From Amycolatopsis jejuensis (GTDB taxonomy: Bacteria; Actinomycetota; Actinomycetes; Mycobacteriales; Pseudonocardiaceae): a DNA stretch of 43,439 nucleotides. Shown in pieces: positions 1-7,753 of this stretch; positions within the stretch are counted from its first letter, which is position 1; the number at the start of each line of letters is the position of its first letter. A program made the translations under genes and the position numbers. The notes under the pieces are model-generated. The model made no database searches and was not told the DNA's origin. It saw only the letters and a program-made list of their open reading frames with translations. Location of the stretch: assembly GCF_000717335.1 (NCBI RefSeq), contig NZ_JNYZ01000052.1:1-43439 (forward strand), given 5' to 3'.

Positions 1-98
1 ATGGGAACGCCGCGATGACATCCACGAAGCGTTCCTCGGTCTGGCGACATGCGTGATCTGCTACCGCCACATCAAAACCTTCTGTTAGGAACTCTTAG
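1..98 (+). mobile_element. Right end of an IS5-family insertion sequence (partial)
   Basis: The window opens inside an insertion sequence. The first 88 bases encode the last 28 residues of an IS5-type DDE transposase, followed directly by a short terminal segment (TTAGGAACTCTTAG) that I read as the right terminal inverted repeat. The exact border and the target duplication cannot be fixed because the left end lies outside the window. The neighbouring monooxygenase takes its stop codon (TAA, at 95-97 on the minus strand) from this border. Basis: the protein tail is seen directly; assignment of the terminus is inference from family organisation. Confidence 0.65.
2..88 (+). CDS. IS5-family transposase, C-terminal fragment
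   Basis: An open frame enters from the left edge and ends at TAG 86-88. Its tail WERRDDIHEAFLGLATCVIC followed by YRHIKTFC resembles the conserved C-terminus of IS5-family transposases (a Y/W-E-R-R-x-D-I-H-x-A-F/L-x-x-L-A pattern after the catalytic Glu helix, usually ending in I-C-x-R). Only this tail is present, so whether the full gene is intact cannot be judged. It is too short to be found by length-based gene calling. Recognition is from memory of the family, not a search. Confidence 0.65.
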   Translation, partial: WERRDDIHEAFLGLATCVICYRHIKTFC

Positions 99-1231
99 GG
101 CTGGGCGAGGTCCGGCGGCAGCCAGCGGGTATGCCGCAGCAGGGACCGCGCGAACAGCTTCGGCGGCGTGACCCGGAATGCCGCACTCCGGGCGGCGATC
201 ACCACGGGATTCGTCACCTGCTGACCCATCCGGCCGGCTTGCCGGGCGGCGCGGGCGATTGCCTGGCTGCGGGGGCGGCGTACGCGGTCGTAGTGGGTCA
301 AGGCAGGGTCGATATCGTTGGTGGCCAGCGAGTTCGCCAGTACGACGGCGTCTTCCAGGGCTTGGCAGGCGCCTTGGCCGAGGTTCGGTTGCATGGCGTG
401 CGCGGCATCGCCGAGGAAGGCCACTCGACCGGACACATAGGACGGTAATGGGGTGACCAGTTCGTACACATCGTGGTGCAGCACGTCTTCCGGGCGTGTT
501 GCGTCCAGCAGCGCCGGGATCGGCTCGTGCCAGGTGCCGAAGCGGCGGTGCATTTCCGCCAGCGGGTCGGGGTAACGGACGCCTGCCGGTGCGGTGAGGA
601 CGGCGTGCCATTCGGCGTGGCCGTCGGTGAGTGCGATGTGCCCGAACTCGACCCCCCGGCCCCACGTCAGGTTGAAGTCCGAAGAGGACAGTGGCTCGGC
701 GGTGATGGCGCGGACCACGGTGGATCCACTGTAGACAGCGCCGGGGTGCGCGGGGAAGAAATGCTTGCGCAGAAGGCTGTTCACGCCATCGGCGGCGACG
801 ATCACGTCTGCCTCGTGGTCGCCATCCGTCGTGACCACGCGGGTGCCGTCAACTCCGGTGACTTCCGCGCGTACCACTTGGCCGGGCAGGAGTTCACGCA
901 GAATCCGGTGGAGTTCGTACCGCGCAATGCCGACGATCGGCGTACCCGCGACGCGTTCGAGTTCGGTTCCGTCCATGCGGGCAAGCCAGGCGCCGCGCGG
1001 ACTTCGGGTGCTCACGGTGCGTTGGAAGCACCCGGCGGCGCGGAGTGCGGCACCCGCGCCGAGCGCGTCCAATGCGCGAACTCCGTTGGCGGCCAACGAA
1101 ATTCCGGACCCGGCGTCGTCCAGCTCGCCGGGTAACCGTTCGAAGACGGTGACGTCCCAGCCGATCCGCCGCAACCCGATCGCTGCCGCCAGCCCGCCGA
1201 TACCTCCGCCGACGACCACTGCTTTGCCCAT
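95..1231 (-). CDS. FAD-dependent monooxygenase (salicylate/urate hydroxylase-like)
   Basis: A class A flavoprotein monooxygenase of about 378 residues. The N-terminus carries the FAD dinucleotide motif GGGIGG at about residue 8, the middle has the ADG motif (VIVAADGVNSLLR), and near residue 280 is GDAAHAMQPNLGQGACQALE, the second FAD-binding motif. These enzymes use NAD(P)H and O2 to hydroxylate small aromatic or related ring substrates in the cytoplasm; the substrate cannot be read from sequence. I chose the ATG at 1231 because it puts GxGxxG at the normal distance from the start and has a GGGGGCG segment upstream; in-frame starts at 1258 and 1264 are possible. It follows the SorC-type gene by about 40 bp and is probably cotranscribed with it. 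Its 3' end abuts an insertion sequence that supplies the stop codon, so a few native C-terminal residues may be lost. Confidence 0.85.
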   Translation of the reverse strand: MGKAVVVGGGIGGLAAAIGLRRIGWDVTVFERLPGELDDAGSGISLAANGVRALDALGAGAALRAAGCFQRTVSTRSPRGAWLARMDGTELERVAGTPIVGIARYELHRILRELLPGQVVRAEVTGVDGTRVVTTDGDHEADVIVAADGVNSLLRKHFFPAHPGAVYSGSTVVRAITAEPLSSSDFNLTWGRGVEFGHIALTDGHAEWHAVLTAPAGVRYPDPLAEMHRRFGTWHEPIPALLDATRPEDVLHHDVYELVTPLPSYVSGRVAFLGDAAHAMQPNLGQGACQALEDAVVLANSLATNDIDPALTHYDRVRRPRSQAIARAARQAGRMGQQVTNPVVIAARSAAFRVTPPKLFARSLLRHTRWLPPDLAQP

Positions 1232-1270
1232 GCCGCGCCCCCATTCGGGCTCCAGCATAGGCACCGGCGC

Positions 1271-2260
1271 TTACGACGGCTCGGGCACCGGCTTCTTCCG
1301 GGCGAGTTCCAGCAGTGGCACGGCTGCTGCGGCGTCGGTGACCAGCGTGGACACCAGCCCTGACCGCAGGACCGCGTCCACGGCCTCGGCTTTCGGGCGG
1401 CTGTACCCGATCGCGATCACCTCCGGGACGGCCATCAGCTCCTCGGTGCTGATGGCGAGCACGTGGTGCGCCAGCCCGGTACCCAGTGGGTTGCCGGCGG
1501 AGTCGAACAGCCGCGCGGCGACCTCGGCAGCAGCGCCGCGGGCGGCGATGGCGGCGCGTTCGGCCTCGTCCAGCGCGTCGTACACAGTGGACTCTCCGGC
1601 CTCCCACGCACCGATGCTGACCACGGCCTTGGTGAGCTTGCCGAACTGCGCAAACGTTTCCGCGATACCCGGCTGGTGCCGCAGGATCTCGGTGGTCCGC
1701 CGGTCCGGCAGGACGAGCGGGCCGAAGATCGGGTACGAATCGCCGCCGGACACCGACGTCACGCGGCTGACCGTCTCGACCGAGCGGCCACGCATGTCCA
1801 TGCCCGCTTGTACCCCACATAGCTGAACGATCGGGCAGCGTGGCAGGGTCCGGATCGCCTCGGTCATCGCGTTCACCGACCGCGCCCAGGACAGCCCGAT
1901 CACGTCGTCCAGCGTGGTGGTCTCCTCCAGCAGCCGGGCGGCCAGCGCGCCGACCTGCTTGCGGACGATTTCCCGCGGTTCGTTCTCCGACGCTCGTTCG
2001 AGCACCAGCGCGCGGTCCAGATGGTAGGCGCGGCGGACGTCGTCGGACAGTTCGACGTCGATGGGCGCGGGCAGGTCGAACTCGATCCGCACCAGCCCGC
2101 TGTCGAGTGCCGTGTCCAGCATCCGCGCGACTTTGAACCGGCTCATCCCGAACTCGTCGGCGATCTCCAGCTTGGACGCGCCCTGCACGTAGAAGCGCCT
2201 GGCCATGGTGGCAAGCACGAGCGTCTCGGTCAGCGGCGGAGGACCCTTTTTCCTGCTCAC
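1271..2260 (-). CDS. SorC/DeoR-type sugar-binding transcriptional regulator
   Basis: A protein of about 329 residues with an N-terminal helix-turn-helix (residues about 18-50: LEIADEFGMSRFKVARML) and a C-terminal sugar-phosphate-isomerase-like effector domain (IGLSWARSVNAM, VVSIGAWE, VIAIGYSRPKAEAVDAVLRS). This is the SorC family architecture, whose members sense phosphorylated sugars or polyols. It is divergent from the dehydrogenase and ABC importer genes and most likely controls them. I prefer the GTG at 2260 over the TTG at 2278: a minus-strand hexamer TATCAT ends six bases before it, which fits leaderless transcription. The monooxygenase gene follows on the same strand. Confidence 0.88.
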   Translation of the reverse strand: MSRKKGPPPLTETLVLATMARRFYVQGASKLEIADEFGMSRFKVARMLDTALDSGLVRIEFDLPAPIDVELSDDVRRAYHLDRALVLERASENEPREIVRKQVGALAARLLEETTTLDDVIGLSWARSVNAMTEAIRTLPRCPIVQLCGVQAGMDMRGRSVETVSRVTSVSGGDSYPIFGPLVLPDRRTTEILRHQPGIAETFAQFGKLTKAVVSIGAWEAGESTVYDALDEAERAAIAARGAAAEVAARLFDSAGNPLGTGLAHHVLAISTEELMAVPEVIAIGYSRPKAEAVDAVLRSGLVSTLVTDAAAAVPLLELARKKPVPEPS

Positions 2261-2294
2261 TTGAGCATGATAGCGCAAAAATGAGCTTTGGCGG

Positions 2295-2324
2295 TTGACG
2301 GATCCCCAGGGTAGCGCCTGTAAT
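2295..2324 (+). promoter_or_regulatory. Putative sigma-70-type promoter for the dehydrogenase/ABC operon
   Basis: TTGACG (2295-2300), an 18-base spacer and TGTAAT (2319-2324) match a vegetative -35/-10 pair. Transcription would start near 2331, about 60 bases before the dehydrogenase ATG. The prediction is by eye. Confidence 0.5.
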
Positions 2325-2359
2325 GCCTACGCATGTTACCTGCGCCATAGGCCAATTTT

Positions 2360-2371
2360 GCTCATTCGAGC
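2360..2371. promoter_or_regulatory. Possible SorC operator
   Basis: A 12-base palindrome, GCTCATTCGAGC, lies between the predicted start of transcription and the dehydrogenase ribosome-binding site (AGGAAGGGG). A related TTGAGCATG lies at the regulator's own start (about 2261-2269). Position fits a repressor site; binding is inference. Confidence 0.35.
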
Positions 2372-2392
2372 GTTGAGGAAGGGGATGAAGGC

Positions 2393-3400
2393 ATGCGTGC
2401 CGCGATCGTGGACCGGCCCGGGGAGATCCGGGTCGGTGAGGTTCCCGATCCGAAGCCAGGGGAGCGTCAGGTCGTCGTGAAGGTGGGTGCCTGCGGGATC
2501 TGCGGCACGGACCTGCACATCGCCGACGGGCACTTCCCGCCGACCCCGTACCCCATCGTCCCCGGGCACGAGTTCGCCGGGGAGATCGTCGACCTCGGCG
2601 CGGACGTGCCGGACGAGTGGCAGATCGGCGACCGCGTCGCGGTCGACCCGTCGATCTACTGCGGGTACTGCCCGGCCTGCCGTTCGGGTCACGGAAACCT
2701 CTGTGCCAACTGGAATGCCACCGGCGACACCGTCAACGGCGCGTTTGCCGAGTACGTCGCCGTACCCGCCGACACCTGTCACAAGATGCCCGACTCGCTG
2801 ACCTGGGAGCAGGGCGCACTGGTGGAGCCGGTGTCCTGTGCGGTGCACGGCGTGCGCCGGATCGGCGTGGAAGCGGGCGAACGGTTCCTTGTGGTCGGCG
2901 CCGGAACGATGGGCCTGATCATGCAGCAGCTGCTGCAGCGGGCCGGCGCCCAAGTGACGATGGTCGATCGCAACGCCTCCCGGCTGCCGCGCGCGACCGG
3001 CCTCGGTGCGGTCGGGGTGGCCGAGGACGTGAAAGCACTGGACGGCGAACTCTATGACGCTGCAGTGGATTGCACCGGCGCTGCGCCCGCCATCGAATCC
3101 GCTTTCGACGCGCTCCGCCGCGGTGGACGGCTGCTCGTATTCGGCGTTGCACCGGCCGAAGCCCGCGTTGCGCTTTCACCGTTCCGTATCTACAACGACG
3201 AGATCACCATTGTCGGTTCCATGGCGGTGTTGAACAGCTATGCCAATGCACTCGACCTGGTCGCAAACGGGTACATCGATACCGACGCGTTGATCACCGA
3301 CACTCTTCCGCTCGAGCAGTACCCCGAAGCGCTGGCGAAAATGCGCAGCGGGTCCGGTCTCAAGATCCAGGTACTCCCCGGAGGTGGTGGCCGTGCGTAA
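2393..3400 (+). CDS. Zinc-dependent polyol/alcohol dehydrogenase (MDR family)
   Basis: A 335-residue medium-chain dehydrogenase. Catalytic zinc ligands are visible as C37 (GICGTD) and H59-E60 (PGHEFAGE); the structural zinc is bound by C90, C93, C96 and C104. The NAD(P) Rossmann motif GAGTMG lies near residue 167. Relatives include sorbitol and threonine dehydrogenases, which oxidise a secondary alcohol to a ketone with NAD+. It is first in an operon with a complete sugar ABC importer, so it probably oxidises the imported polyol or sugar (sorbitol/mannitol-like by analogy with smo operons; inference). Its 3' end overlaps the next gene by 8 bp. A strong AGGAAGGGG precedes the ATG. Confidence 0.9.
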   Translation: MRAAIVDRPGEIRVGEVPDPKPGERQVVVKVGACGICGTDLHIADGHFPPTPYPIVPGHEFAGEIVDLGADVPDEWQIGDRVAVDPSIYCGYCPACRSGHGNLCANWNATGDTVNGAFAEYVAVPADTCHKMPDSLTWEQGALVEPVSCAVHGVRRIGVEAGERFLVVGAGTMGLIMQQLLQRAGAQVTMVDRNASRLPRATGLGAVGVAEDVKALDGELYDAAVDCTGAAPAIESAFDALRRGGRLLVFGVAPAEARVALSPFRIYNDEITIVGSMAVLNSYANALDLVANGYIDTDALITDTLPLEQYPEALAKMRSGSGLKIQVLPGGGGRA

Positions 3401-4733
3401 GCTCTTGTGCCTCCTTGCCGCAACAGCGTTGTTCGTGACGGGATGCGCCGGAGCCGGTTCGCTCGGTACCGGCGGGCGGACACTGGTCGTCGCCATCGTG
3501 TCCAACCCGCAGATGAAAGACGCGATCTCGCTCAAGGGCGAGTTCGAAAAGGCCAACCCCGGCATCCGGCTGAAGTTCGTTTCCCTGCCGGAAAACGAGG
3601 CCAGGGCCAAGATCACCGCGTCCACCGCCACGCAAGGCGGGGAATTCGACGTGGTGATGATCAGCAATTACGAGGCCCCGCAATGGGCGGCCAACGGCTG
3701 GCTCGAAAACCTCGAACCGCACATGAAGGCCACGCTCGGGTACGACGAGAACGATTTCATCCCCAGTATCCGGCAGTCGCTGTCGTACGAGAACCAGATG
3801 TACGCCGTGCCGTTCTACGGTGAATCGTCCTTTGTGGTCTATCGCAAGGATCTCTTCCAGAAGGCCGGCTTGAGCATGCCGGACCATCCGACGTGGCAGC
3901 AGATTGCCGAGTACGCCGCGAAACTCGACGACAAGCAAGCCGGGATCGCGGGAATCTGCCTGCGCGGAAAGCCCGGCTGGGGCGAAAGCCTCGCGCCGTT
4001 CACCACTGTTGCCAACACTTTCGGTGCGCAGTGGTTCGACCAGCAGTGGAACGCGAAGCTGACCAGCCCGGAATTCACCCAGGCGGCGAACTTCTACGTG
4101 AACCTGTTGCGGGAGCACGGCGAGGTCGGCGCCGCCAGCGCCGGGTTCACCGAATGCGGCACGCGTTATGCGCAGGGGCAGGCCGCGATGTGGTACGACG
4201 CCACGTCGATGACGGGTACCACCGAGGACCCGGCCACCAGCCGCGTCGGCGGCAAGAACGGGTACGTCGCGGCGCCGGTGGAGAAGACGCAGGCCAGCGG
4301 CTGGCTGTACACCTGGGCGCTGGGCATTCCGAAGGTCGGGCAGAACAAGGACGACGCCTGGAAGTTCATGGCGTGGATGACCGACAAGGCGTACGCGAAG
4401 AAGGTCGGCGAAACGTTCGGCTGGAACCGCGTGCCGCCGGGCACTCGCAATTCGACGTACGAAATCCCGCAATACGCAGACGCCGCGAAGGCGTACGCAA
4501 AGCCGACGCTGGAAGGTATCGCGGCGGCCAATCAGCAGAAGACCATGGTGAATCCGGTGCCGTATCCCGGCATCCAGTTCGTCGGAATTCCGGAGTTCCA
4601 GGACCTCGGTACCCGGGTGAGTCAGCAGCTGTCCGCCGCGATCGCCGGGCAGACTTCGGTGGCCGACGCGCTCGCGCAGGCGCAGAAATACGCGGAATCC
4701 GTCGGTAAGTCCTACCAGGAGGTGCAGCGATGA
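3393..4733 (+). CDS. ABC sugar transporter, substrate-binding lipoprotein
   Basis: An extracellular solute-binding protein of about 446 residues (family 1, maltose/sorbitol-binding type). The N-terminus MRKLLCLLAATALFVTGCAG is a lipoprotein signal whose Cys after VTG is the lipidation site, so the mature protein is anchored on the outer face of the membrane. Three GTG codons are possible (3384, 3387, 3393). I choose 3393 because GGAGG ends nine bases before it and the signal peptide then starts with a charged Arg-Lys. The body has features of the family, such as GEFDVVMISNYEAPQWA near residue 85 and FMAWMTDKAYAKKVGE near residue 325. It delivers its ligand to the permeases encoded next. Confidence 0.92.
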   Translation: MRKLLCLLAATALFVTGCAGAGSLGTGGRTLVVAIVSNPQMKDAISLKGEFEKANPGIRLKFVSLPENEARAKITASTATQGGEFDVVMISNYEAPQWAANGWLENLEPHMKATLGYDENDFIPSIRQSLSYENQMYAVPFYGESSFVVYRKDLFQKAGLSMPDHPTWQQIAEYAAKLDDKQAGIAGICLRGKPGWGESLAPFTTVANTFGAQWFDQQWNAKLTSPEFTQAANFYVNLLREHGEVGAASAGFTECGTRYAQGQAAMWYDATSMTGTTEDPATSRVGGKNGYVAAPVEKTQASGWLYTWALGIPKVGQNKDDAWKFMAWMTDKAYAKKVGETFGWNRVPPGTRNSTYEIPQYADAAKAYAKPTLEGIAAANQQKTMVNPVPYPGIQFVGIPEFQDLGTRVSQQLSAAIAGQTSVADALAQAQKYAESVGKSYQEVQR

Positions 4734-5653
4734 GCACCCTGTCGGTGACCGCTCCGGCGGCCGCGCCTGCCGCCGCGAAAAAGGCGCCCGCCGCATCCGG
4801 GAAACGGCGACTGCCGCTCCTGCCCGCACTGATCTTCGTGATCGCGGTGACCCAGGTTCCGTTCCTGCTCACCATTTACTACTCGTTCCAGTCGTGGAAC
4901 CTCGTCCGCCCTGGCTCCCGGCATTTCGTCGGGTTCCGCAACTACATCGACGTCTTCACCGATTCGACGTTCCTCGGTGCCTTGGTGAACACCGTGGTCC
5001 TCACCTTGGTATGCGTCTTCCTTGCGCTGTTGCTCGGCCTCGGGCTGGCGATCCTGCTGGACCGCAAGTTCTTCGGCCGCGGTTTCGTGCGCACGCTGCT
5101 GATCACGCCGTTCCTCATTCTTCCGGCGGCCGGTGCGTTGTTGTGGAAGACCACGATGTTCGACCCGACGTACGGCTTGCTGCATTTCGTGTTCGGCACC
5201 GACCTCGACTGGCTGTCGCAATTCCCGCTCGCCGCGGTGATGGCGCAGATCATCTGGCAGTGGACGCCGTTCATGACGCTGCTGATTCTCGCCGGGCTGC
5301 AGAGCCAATCGAAAGAAGTGCTGGAGGCCGCGTCGGTGGACGGCGCGGGCCGCTGGCGCACCTTCGTGTCGATCACGCTGCCGCACCTGTCGCGCTTCCT
5401 GCAATTGGCCACGCTGCTCGGCGCGATCTACATCGTGAACAGTTTCGACGCGATTTTCCTGATGACGCAAGGCGGTCCGGGCACGGCGAGCACGAACCTG
5501 CCGTTCTACATCTACCAGCGCGCATTCGAAGGCTTCGACATCGGCCAGTCCTCGGCGATGGGCGTCGTCGTGGTCATCCTGACCATGATCGTCGCGACCT
5601 TCGCCCTGCGGCTGATGTTCCGCGCGTTCTCCGTGGACGGAGGCACCAAGTGA
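4730..5653 (+). CDS. ABC sugar transporter permease (MalF-like)
   Basis: A 307-residue inner membrane permease of the binding-protein-dependent CUT1 class, with six hydrophobic segments between about residues 25 and 300. The EAA loop that docks on the ATPase is visible as EVLEAASVDGAGRWRTFVSI (near residue 200). The N-terminal 25 residues are Ala/Pro/Lys-rich and probably cytoplasmic. It overlaps the binding-protein gene by 4 bp (ATGA) and the next permease by 4 bp (GTGA), so translation is coupled. With the next gene it forms the heterodimeric channel. Confidence 0.93.
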   Translation: MSTLSVTAPAAAPAAAKKAPAASGKRRLPLLPALIFVIAVTQVPFLLTIYYSFQSWNLVRPGSRHFVGFRNYIDVFTDSTFLGALVNTVVLTLVCVFLALLLGLGLAILLDRKFFGRGFVRTLLITPFLILPAAGALLWKTTMFDPTYGLLHFVFGTDLDWLSQFPLAAVMAQIIWQWTPFMTLLILAGLQSQSKEVLEAASVDGAGRWRTFVSITLPHLSRFLQLATLLGAIYIVNSFDAIFLMTQGGPGTASTNLPFYIYQRAFEGFDIGQSSAMGVVVVILTMIVATFALRLMFRAFSVDGGTK

Positions 5654-6528
5654 GCACCGCAACCGCCACCGCACCGGGTACCACGGCCGCCGCGCCTCCC
5701 CCGGGCCGACGGCCCAAACGCCGCTACGGCCCCGGCGCACTGACCGTCGCGACCTGGGTGATCGCGATCCTGTTCGTCTTCCCGCTGCTGTGGATGATTC
5801 TCACCGCATTCAAACAGGAATCCGACGCCTACACCGATCCGCCGAAGCTGTTCTTCTCGCCGACATTCGACCAGATCGCCGGCGTGCTGAACAGCGGGTT
5901 CCTGCCATACCTCGCGAATTCGGCTTTCGTCACCGTGATTTCGACGCTGCTGGTGCTGCTGCTGGGAATTCCGGCGGCGTACGCGCTGTCGCTGGCTCCG
6001 GTGAAAGGCACGAAGAATGCGCTGAGCTTCTTCCTGTCCACGAAAATGCTGCCGATCGTGGCGGCGATCATTCCGCTGTACGTGATCTCGCAGAACACCA
6101 ACCTGCTCGACACGGTGTGGGCGCTGATCATTCTGTACACCTCGATGAATCTGCCGCTCGCGATCTGGATGATGCGGTCGTTCTTCCTGGAGGTGCCGGG
6201 GGAGATGATCGAGGCGGCGCGGATCGACGGGGCGAACCTGCCGACGTTGCTGCGCAAGATCATCATGCCGGTCGTCGCCCCCGGAATCGCCGCGACCGCG
6301 CTGATCTGCGTGATCTTCTCCTGGACGGAGTTCTTCTACGCGGTCAACCTCACCGCCGCCCGGGCCGGCACGGTGCCGGTGTTCCTGGTCGGCTTCATCA
6401 CCAGCGAGGGCCTGTACTGGGCCCAGCTGTCCGCCGCCGCGTTGCTGGCCTCGCTGCCGGTGATGATCGTCGGCTGGTTCGCGCAGAACCACCTTGTCCG
6501 TGGCCTTTCCATGGGTGCTGTGAAGTAA
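5650..6528 (+). CDS. ABC sugar transporter permease (MalG-like)
   Basis: The second CUT1 permease, 292 residues. The open frame extends far upstream inside the first permease, but homology begins only at the GTG at 5650, whose GTGA overlaps the upstream stop; this is the coupled start. Six hydrophobic segments follow a Pro/Ala-rich cytoplasmic N-terminus. The EAA loop is GEMIEAARIDGANLPTLLRK near residue 185. It pairs with the preceding permease and binds the ATPase encoded 13 bp downstream. Confidence 0.93.
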   Translation: MSTATATAPGTTAAAPPPGRRPKRRYGPGALTVATWVIAILFVFPLLWMILTAFKQESDAYTDPPKLFFSPTFDQIAGVLNSGFLPYLANSAFVTVISTLLVLLLGIPAAYALSLAPVKGTKNALSFFLSTKMLPIVAAIIPLYVISQNTNLLDTVWALIILYTSMNLPLAIWMMRSFFLEVPGEMIEAARIDGANLPTLLRKIIMPVVAPGIAATALICVIFSWTEFFYAVNLTAARAGTVPVFLVGFITSEGLYWAQLSAAALLASLPVMIVGWFAQNHLVRGLSMGAVK

Positions 6529-6541
6529 AGGAAGAGCGCAG

Positions 6542-7630
6542 ATGTCCGCAGAAGTGATTTACGACCAGGCGTCGCGTGTCTACCCCGGCAACCCGGGCGT
6601 CCGCGCGGTCGACAAGCTGAGCCTCGAGGTACCGGACGGCGAGTTCCTTGTGCTGGTGGGCCCGTCCGGATCGGGAAAGTCCACCGCGCTGCGCATGCTC
6701 GCCGGGCTGGAGGAGGTGAACGAGGGCACGATCCGGATCGGCGACCGCGATGTCACCGATTTGCCGCCCAAGGATCGTGACATTGCGATGGTGTTCCAGT
6801 CATATGCGCTGTATCCGCATATGACGGTGGCCGACAATATGGGTTTCGCGTTGAAGCTGCGCGGGTTTTCGTCGGCTGACATCAAGAAGCGGGTGGACGA
6901 GGCGGCGGCGATGCTGGATCTGTCGCGGTTCCTTGATCGGAAGCCGAAGGCATTGTCGGGTGGGCAGCGGCAGCGGGTCGCGATGGGGCGGGCTATTGTT
7001 CGTGAGCCCAGTGTGTTCTTGATGGACGAGCCACTGTCCAATTTGGACGCCAAGCTGCGGGTGGAGACTCGGGCCAATATTGCGAAGCTGCAGCAGCGGC
7101 TTGGTACCACCACGATTTACGTTACCCACGATCAGGTCGAGGCCATGACCATGGGTGATCGGGTGGCGGTGTTGAAGGATGGCGTGCTGCAGCAGTGCGA
7201 TTCGCCGCGGGAGTTGTATGAGAATCCGGCCAATTCGTTTGTCGCCGGGTTCATTGGTTCTCCGGCGATGAATCTGGCTACCTTGCCGTTGTCGAATGGT
7301 GGGGTGCAGTTGGGGGATCTCGTGGTACCGCTGCCGACTTCGGTGCGGTCCGCGGCGCAGGCGGCCGGGTTGTCGGAGATCGTGTTCGGGATCCGGCCGG
7401 AGGCATTGCGGCTGGTGGGGGAGGCGGACGAGGGGTTCGAGCTCGTCGTGGAGCTGGTGGAGGAATTGGGGGCCGACGCTTACCTGCATGGGAAGGTCGG
7501 TGATGATCGGTTCGTGGTGCGGGTGGATGGGCGGACTCCGCCTCGGATCGGGGATAACGTGCGGGTCGCGCTTCGGGGGGAAGGGGAGACGCATGCGTTT
7601 GATCCGGGGAGTACGTTGCGGTTGAGCTGA
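6542..7630 (+). CDS. ABC sugar transporter ATP-binding protein (UgpC/MsmK-like)
   Basis: A 362-residue nucleotide-binding subunit. Walker A GPSGSGKST is at residues 40-48, the Q-loop glutamine near 86, the signature LSGGQ at 138-142, Walker B VFLMDEP near 158-164 and the switch histidine near 196 (VTHDQ). The C-terminal third (from about residue 240) is the TOBE/OB regulatory domain of the MalK/UgpC group, which energises CUT1 importers. AAAGGAAGAG precedes the ATG. It closes the operon; a dispersed repeat begins seven bases after its stop. All four transporter parts are intact. Confidence 0.94.
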   Translation: MSAEVIYDQASRVYPGNPGVRAVDKLSLEVPDGEFLVLVGPSGSGKSTALRMLAGLEEVNEGTIRIGDRDVTDLPPKDRDIAMVFQSYALYPHMTVADNMGFALKLRGFSSADIKKRVDEAAAMLDLSRFLDRKPKALSGGQRQRVAMGRAIVREPSVFLMDEPLSNLDAKLRVETRANIAKLQQRLGTTTIYVTHDQVEAMTMGDRVAVLKDGVLQQCDSPRELYENPANSFVAGFIGSPAMNLATLPLSNGGVQLGDLVVPLPTSVRSAAQAAGLSEIVFGIRPEALRLVGEADEGFELVVELVEELGADAYLHGKVGDDRFVVRVDGRTPPRIGDNVRVALRGEGETHAFDPGSTLRLS

Positions 7631-7637
7631 ACCCGGT

Positions 7638-7753
7638 GTTGCGTGGGGGCACCCCGAAGCCGGGATTGTGACTACGTTCTGCGGGGGCTGTCAAGGCGGG
7701 AAAGATGCCTTGACAGCCCCCTCCGCACGTGTTTGGGCTTCGTATCGGGGTGC
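7638..7753. repeat. Dispersed GCACCCCGA element, long form with hairpin module
   Basis: One copy of a family also seen at 35755-35811 and from 43346. The left part (TGTTGCGTGGGGGCACCCCG, then AAGCCGGGATTGTGAC) and the right part (GTGTTTGGGCTTCGTATCGG, then GGTGC) carry complementary 9-base ends, GCACCCCGA at 7649-7657 and TCGGGGTGC at 7745-7753. Compared with the short copy near 35.78 kb, this one has exactly 56 extra bases between GTGAC and GTGTTT (7673-7728), which form the hairpin listed separately. It lies at the convergent junction of the ABC ATPase and TetR genes and runs into the TetR coding region. Confidence 0.75.

Noticed and set aside
4894..5649. Upstream 252-codon extension of the second permease frame
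   Set aside because: It overlaps the first permease entirely, is Arg/His-rich, and lacks membrane helices; the GTGA overlap at 5650 is the natural start.
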